DNA from: Podaxis mareebaensis
Taxonomy: Eukaryota; Basidiomycota; Agaricomycetes; Agaricales; Agaricaceae
NCBI GenBank assembly: GCA_018524725.1
Contig: JAEUWP010000551.1
Coordinates: 186,001-250,000, forward strand
Direction: 5' to 3'
Length of the DNA stretch: 64,000 nt
Numbering within the stretch: position 1 is the first letter of the stretch; each line of letters begins with the position of its first letter. Below are positions 58,615-64,000 of this stretch, piece after piece. The notes beneath the pieces are model-generated. The model was not told where the DNA came from. It made no database searches and was given only the letters and a program-made list of their open reading frames with translations. Made by a program: the position numbers and the translations under genes.

Positions 58615-61600
58615 ATGACCAGATACTTTTCATTCCCGGTTTCCTCAGCCTCTAAGGAGGCGAAGGCTAAAGAGTCCGAGGAGGAGCCGCCGAAAGCTTC
58701 GAGGAGCGAAGAGCAGATGGCAACGGCTCAAACACCCCATACGGCAAGAACGCCTAACAAGCTGCGTAAACCCAGGCCATTTACACTGTCTCTTCCCTCT
58801 TCCAAGAAGAGGCCGAACATCCCAACCGCATCGTCAACACCCTTGGCACCGAAGGCAGTGCCGGTTCCAGTACCTATGCCATCGCTTTCCGACAACTCGT
58901 CGGAGTCGGAGTCCAGCCACTCGTTGGCCACTCCTTCACCACCTGTGACACCGAACAAACTCAAACCCGAGTCCAAAACTCGACTCAGGACGATTTCACT
59001 GCGTTCAGTACGCTCGATATCATCATCGTTCATCCACCACTCCCATTCGTCTTCGGCATCTTCTACGTTGTCCACGCCATCGACGAAGGGTACAATGGCG
59101 TCTTCTGGGTCGATATCCAGCGCCTCTAGCTCACCATCGGCGTCGCCAATGAAGGTGATACCGCAAAAGGTAGCGAACCGGATGAAGAAATCTATCCGTC
59201 GGCTAAGCAGCAGCATACATTTGCCGCACGTGACCTCGAAATCTCGGCCACGGTCGTCCTCGACTTCGAGCGCTTGTGCCTTTGACTCCCATCACCCATC
59301 TAATCCCTCTCAGATCCCCCCTCCTCTCTACACTACTGTCGTTATCCCACCTTCTCCACGTAGCTCGAACTATAGTCAGGACTCTTGGGGCTCGAAGACC
59401 AGGGAGGTTCGCTTCCACGACGAGCACAAGGCCGAACGCGGGCGCACACCCGAGGCGATACCTGAACGCGAACAAGAACAGGCGCAGAACTTTGAATTGC
59501 CCGAGTCTGAGTCTCAGCAGGAACAAACACCAGAGTTAGAGTCAGAGCCAGTTGAAGTTCCTCCGTCATCGACTGTTGCCAAATCGGGTGATTCCGACGA
59601 GCCACTTACGCTGCAGCTTCCTGAACCCTCGGCTAACGAGGCCACAATCATCGTATCTACTGCCCTTTCGCCTGTTGAGGAAATGCCATCGTCAGCTGCC
59701 ACCGAGGTTCCCTCTGTCCCTACACCAACCGCGGCTAGCGCCGAGGTGGGGGACACGCAACCTGATGCGGGCTTAGCGCCGCCTTCCGAGTCCACTCTCA
59801 TAGACACCACTGTTTATGTAGAGCAGGAAGTGCCTGACCCGTTCCTCATCGATGACGAGGGTGATGCGATGTCTGAAGACGAGAGGGAGGAGCATGAAAG
59901 GGAGAGGGAGACTTCTGTCGCCCCTTCCGCCGCTTCGTCTGAACCTCCAGCCGCTCAGGAAGTCGCGCTTAGCGTGTCGACGACGACTTTGAATACTGCT
60001 GCTATGACCTCTCCTTCGCCCTCCGAACCACCTATTTTGTCGCCCCTCAACGTGAACAAGGACGTACCCCCACCACCTGAAGAGGAGCAAGAGCAAGACG
60101 CGGAAGAGGGTACACAGGAGGAAGAAGAGGTGCCAGATCTCTTCTTGCCTGGCCTCATCATTCCTACCATGTTCTTGCCTATCCCGAATGTGCGCCGCTC
60201 TCTTTATTCACCGAATATGTTGCTTTGGTGGTTACCGAAATCCACTTCGATGTATCATATGTGTAATAGACAGATCCATTGACTACGCTGCTCACAAAAT
60301 ATATTTATCCTCCTGAAAAACGGCCTGCGCGAGACGTTACTGGAGAATGGAAGAGGACTGATGTCCATACGATGGTTGTAAGTCTATTTAGTACACAGCT
60401 CCTTGAAATGTGAGGTTGATTGTCATGTTAGATGACGAATAGTTGGAGGGCATTGGCGAGGATGGCGACAGATCGAATTGTTGCTTCCAACCCTGCCGAT
60501 GTTGAGAACATACTTGGAGTTCGTATACTCTCCCTTCAGGACCATAAACATATCTAATCACGATCTTTGCAGCTCTGGTACTTCCGTCTGGCAAGCCTCG
60601 CACGACTCCGACTCTCCAACCAAACAGCAGCAGAATGTAGAAACCTCTTCGCGGTTCTCAACGCCATCGAACCCATCGAACATCGCCACTACGTATTCGA
60701 AAAAATATTGCCGTTCGAGCTGGAGGTCATGTATGCGCGCGTCAAGTATTGGTCGAATGATCATATGGAATACCTCGATGCACTCAGTGCGTTGCTGAGA
60801 AAGTGTAAGCGGAAGGCTAGGGAAGCCGGAGATGCGAAGCAAAGTGAGGTGCGAGAGATTAGGGATATGTGGAAGGAAAGAGGTGCAAGGGTGTGTTTAA
60901 TTCTGGCGTCGCAATTGATTGAGATGAAGGTATGTGTATCACACCCTTCTCTAGGAGGTTGAAACACCTATTGATGATGCTGTGCGACGGTGTTGGTGCC
61001 ACTTAACAAATAATTCTTCACGCAATAGGACTTCGCAGCCGCTACAAAACTCCTTGAACCTCTCTGCACCCAATCTGTCGATAACGAGTCTATAACAAAC
61101 CCGACCCTCCGCTCGGCAATAGCCCGCATATATCTCCAGGGCGGGAACGTCCAACTCGCGACACACCATTTCTCCCTTGTAGCTCAGGATCCGAGCGCAG
61201 ATGAGACGTTGAAGAAGATGAATGAAGCGATTCTCAACGCTGCAGAGGGTGAATGGGAGAAGAGCGTCGATGTATTGAGAGGGTTGATTGACCAAGATGC
61301 GGAGAACTTTGTCGTGAGTTTCTCCTTTGGGCGTGCCAAATCACCATGGGGGCTGATTTGGGGTGCGTTGTAGGCCGTGAATAATTTGAGCGTTGCGTTG
61401 TTGAGTCAGGGTAAACTCAGGGAGGTATGTTTATTTTCTTCCTATCTAGTCTTCGTTGTATTGACATTCTGCGAATAGGCCATTGACGCTTTGGAAAGAG
61501 CGCTGAAGTCTTCCCCGTCAACTGTGGTTGTTGCCGAACCATTCCTATTCAACCTCTGTTCGTAACCCTCCCCCTTTTTTTGGAAACATGATAGTGACTA

Positions 61601-61734
61601 ATCCTATCATAGCGACGTTATATGAACTACGCTCAGCCGCCGGATTGGAGAAGAAAAAGGATCTTCTCATCGAGGTCGCCAAATGGAGTGGAGATGGGCT
61701 GAGAACCAACTGTTTGAAGATGCCCACCAACTAA
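58615..61734 (+). CDS. TRAPPC12: TRAPPC12-like TPR protein with long disordered N-terminus
   Basis: Probable subunit of a TRAPP tethering complex in ER-Golgi transport. About 950 residues. Start MTRYFSFPVSSASKEAKAKE at 58615. The first 520 or so residues are Ser/Pro/Glu-rich and without domains. The conserved part begins at the exon end (LFLPGLIIPTMFLPIPN). Its frame runs on through an 80-nt intron (60190-60269) to a stop at 60282; splicing joins it to TDPLTTLLTKYIYPPEKRP, the family sequence. Then come VMTNSWRALARMATDRIVAS, LWYFRLASLARLRLSNQTAA, ALNAIEPIEHRHYVF and a C-terminal TPR array (SAIARIYLQGGNVQLATHHF, NNLSVALLSQGKLREAIDAL). Stop 61732-61734. The family call is fair; the N-terminal part is one continuous exon with it. 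Confidence 0.82.
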
Positions 61735-61925
61735 GCACATCTTTTTACACTTTGCATTTTTTATGTACTTGTGCTTTGAGTATCAATTCCTCCCTTCCCT
61801 TTGTCAGTTCTAATCAATGTCTGAACGAGTATTACATGAACAAGAAATGATAGTATGCCAAGATGGATTAGAATGCGCCCGAAATTTCGCATATAAATGT
61901 ACATATATGACGAATGGGCCAAATC

Positions 61926-64000
61926 TCACTGCATATCGACGTCCCCATCCCGATCAACACCAAGCCCACCAAGCCCACTAAGCCCACTATCATTTACATC
62001 GTCCTCCCTCAGCATATCAACATCCCTATTCTCTCCCTCCGACCCGTTGCCCTCCACCTCTTCATTCTGTTCCTCACTCGCATACCGCTTGATACTCTCC
62101 AACTGAACATATGCATTTTTATCAGCTCTCTCTAACATCTTCGTCCGACTTGGTTGAAATTTGTCCGGATCAACACTGCAATGATAACCGTCATTCAACC
62201 CTTCCAGTGCCCATATGTGTGCGTATCTCAGGATCCCGCCCTCATCCATGGGATCTTGCGCCGCACGATGGATCTCACGAGCGAGGAGGGGGTGCATGAG
62301 GAGGCCTGGGAAATATCGCCCCGATAGCAAGGAGAGGGAGAGAGTAGCATCGTAGCCGGGCGTGAGGATTGGCCGGAAGCGGTAACCAATAGGAGGTTGG
62401 GGCGGGAGGTAGGGAGAAGGTGTCTCGGTTGGCGTTGTTGAGCGATTGTGCGGAGCGGATGTGGAGGAAGTGGCTGGTGGTTGGTTTGGCAATTGACTTG
62501 GTGCAGGGCGGGACTGTGTCAATGATGGTGTGGATGTCGACGCTTGAGTTGATGTTGAGGCTACGGGCGGCTGGTGCATAGCTGATGAAGAGGAGGCTCG
62601 GATAGGGAGAGGTTTGACTGGACTCGTTGCTTCCGCCTGAGCTTGCATGTGCATCTTGTGCTGCTTCACGTTCTCATCGCCATTCTCATCCCAATCCTCG
62701 TCCACTAACTCGTACAACGGCCCACTCATTCGACATTCCTTTTTCTTCCTCCCTTCCTTAGTCACTGTCTCCACTACAAACAGTGCATCAATACGCATGA
62801 AGATACCCCTTGTGCCAGCACCGATCTCCGAAAGATCACGACCAGTAACTTGGTAAGCCTCCATGGCTGTCTTACTTGGACCGGCAGGGGGTGAGATATT
62901 CGGTCCACCATACGGTGCAAGAGATCGTCTCGGAACTTTCAATCGCACAAAATCGTCAACCCATATGCGCTCAGGCCCCCACCATAGTCCCTGGAAGCAT
63001 ATCCGTGTTTTAACACGTCCTGGTGAATCAGAATTCGAACCAAAGATCTCGTCTGCGAGTTTGCCCAGATCAGACTGGGACATCCCAGGTTGGGTGCTGG
63101 AGAGATTCCGGTACGGGTGAGGCGAGCTCTCACTAGAATTGTTCTCATCTGTCATAGCCGCGGAGTTCCTCCGGCTGGCTGCATTGATGACAGCATGAAG
63201 TGAGTTATCCGCTTGCGGTTGAGATACTGAAGGGGCAATGGAGAGTGGTGGAAGCGTATACGAAAATTCCCACTCGTCCGTTACGGAAAAGAATTGTGAG
63301 AGATTGGAGGCGATTTGAACGGCTACAGCATATGGACCAGCAGCATCCACAAAAGATGGGGGTTCATCACCCGGACATGGATTAAAGCGCGAGACCCTAT
63401 CCCGGTCGAAATCAAGCTGCTCGGTAGGGACAACTTGCAGTGCCGCGATGAGTGCATCTGGAGGGATGTATGCTTGATAGGGTAAAACTTGTTTGTCGGG
63501 CACGTGGATGGATTTGTTAACAGCGAAAAGTTCGACGAGGTAGACAGTGGACTGTTCGACTCTGAACGGAGATCGGCCCTCCTGCTCGAATATGGTACCG
63601 CGACCTTCTTCGTGGGCGTCTCCTTTAGATTGACTTGAAGAGGGGCCCGGCATCTGTTCCGAAGGGTTCATATTTGAGTCAGAGGTCCCTGCTTTGGCAT
63701 CTCGTGGGATGGCCACAGCCTTAAGCTTGTACTCCCGTACGAGGCCAGGCCAGAATACAATCGCACTTTCGTCCCCAGCAGGTCCGGGTATCGGTGGTTG
63801 TATTTCGCACCAGACGACCTCACCATCTCTACACCACCGCCTGAGCTTCATGCTATTTCGTGAGAAAACAGCCCGCAGGTCAGAATTTCGTTCCGCCAGC
63901 ATAGGGTCATCTTGGACATGTGCTGAAAGTTTCGGTGTCCTAGCAGGTTTGAGGATCTTCTCCACAGAAGCATACGGGCGACTGAGCTTGGACTTGTCTC
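61926..64000 (-). CDS. CLR2: Clr2-like transcription-silencing factor, 5' end outside the window
   Basis: Resembles Clr2, a subunit of the fission-yeast SHREC silencing complex that acts at heterochromatin. The frame is open to the right edge, so the N-terminus is missing; 690 residues are visible in a single exon. The recognisable part is MKLRRWCRDGEVVWCEIQPP followed after a short gap by IVFWPGLVREYKLK, which has the typical Trp-rich Clr2 pattern. Then come FQGLWWGPERIWVDDFVRLK and GTRGIFMRIDALFVVETVTK, a compact beta-rich C-terminal domain, and MSGPLYELVDEDWDENGD. Ser/Thr/Pro-rich linkers separate them. The tail is acidic (EEVEGNGSEGENRDVDM) and ends VDRDGDVDMQ. It converges on the TRAPPC12-like gene, 191 nt away. 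Assignment is from memory of family patterns and is only moderate. Confidence 0.6.
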   Translation of the reverse strand, partial: DKSKLSRPYASVEKILKPARTPKLSAHVQDDPMLAERNSDLRAVFSRNSMKLRRWCRDGEVVWCEIQPPIPGPAGDESAIVFWPGLVREYKLKAVAIPRDAKAGTSDSNMNPSEQMPGPSSSQSKGDAHEEGRGTIFEQEGRSPFRVEQSTVYLVELFAVNKSIHVPDKQVLPYQAYIPPDALIAALQVVPTEQLDFDRDRVSRFNPCPGDEPPSFVDAAGPYAVAVQIASNLSQFFSVTDEWEFSYTLPPLSIAPSVSQPQADNSLHAVINAASRRNSAAMTDENNSSESSPHPYRNLSSTQPGMSQSDLGKLADEIFGSNSDSPGRVKTRICFQGLWWGPERIWVDDFVRLKVPRRSLAPYGGPNISPPAGPSKTAMEAYQVTGRDLSEIGAGTRGIFMRIDALFVVETVTKEGRKKKECRMSGPLYELVDEDWDENGDENVKQHKMHMQAQAEATSPVKPLPIRASSSSAMHQPPVASTSTQASTSTPSLTQSRPAPSQLPNQPPATSSTSAPHNRSTTPTETPSPYLPPQPPIGYRFRPILTPGYDATLSLSLLSGRYFPGLLMHPLLAREIHRAAQDPMDEGGILRYAHIWALEGLNDGYHCSVDPDKFQPSRTKMLERADKNAYVQLESIKRYASEEQNEEVEGNGSEGENRDVDMLREDDVNDSGLSGLGGLGVDRDGDVDMQ

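Overview
The window is 64 kb of fungal nuclear DNA, almost certainly from an agaricomycete (mushroom-type) basidiomycete. Genes are dense, sit on both strands and are cut by many GT-AG introns of about 50-70 nt. The protein set is basidiomycete in character: a Ppo fatty-acid oxygenase, a Yvc1-type vacuolar TRP channel, an APSES (Mbp1) cell-cycle factor, a very long Cdc7/SepH-like kinase, and short secreted GH18 chitinases. I can support 21 protein genes, two of them cut by the window edges, plus two weak short ORFs. I found no rRNA or tRNA gene, CRISPR array, or intact transposon.

Left part (1-21,000): the 3' end of coatomer epsilon; a Ppo dioxygenase/P450 fusion; a convergent Yvc1 channel whose N-terminus is pieced together from very small exons; the Mbp1 transcription factor with two MCB boxes just upstream; GAR1; PRP4, divergent from the NDR kinase COT1; and an L-arabinitol dehydrogenase.

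Middle (21,000-45,700): a Bye1-like PHD/TFIIS-M/SPOC protein; a roughly 2,000-residue kinase carrying a calponin-homology domain, a C1-like zinc finger and a C-terminal CaaX box; mannitol-1-phosphate dehydrogenase; a secreted protein of unknown function; and a tandem pair of secreted GH18 chitinases. These flank the gene-poor part of the window, the longest gap being about 2.7 kb (43,002-45,682).

Right part (45,700-64,000): a tail-anchored coiled-coil protein of unknown function, the retromer sorting nexin Vps5, the cleavage/polyadenylation factor Mpe1 divergent from the sterol reductase Erg4, a Kar9-like protein with a GAS2 domain, a TRAPPC12-like TPR protein with a long disordered N-terminus, and a Clr2-like silencing factor that runs off the right edge.

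Most genes are housekeeping and are not organised as a pathway cluster. Themes recur: membrane traffic (COPE, Vps5, TRAPPC12), RNA and chromatin (GAR1, PRP4, BYE1, MPE1, CLR2), and polarity, septation and microtubules (COT1, the CH-kinase, Kar9/GAS2). I see no wholly new multi-gene system. The best leads are the microexons, the Ppo with tyrosine at the P450 heme-ligand position, and the predicted lipid-anchored septation-type kinase. Exon structures were worked out by eye from splice sites, reading phase and family resemblance. Family comparisons are from memory, since no search could be run.
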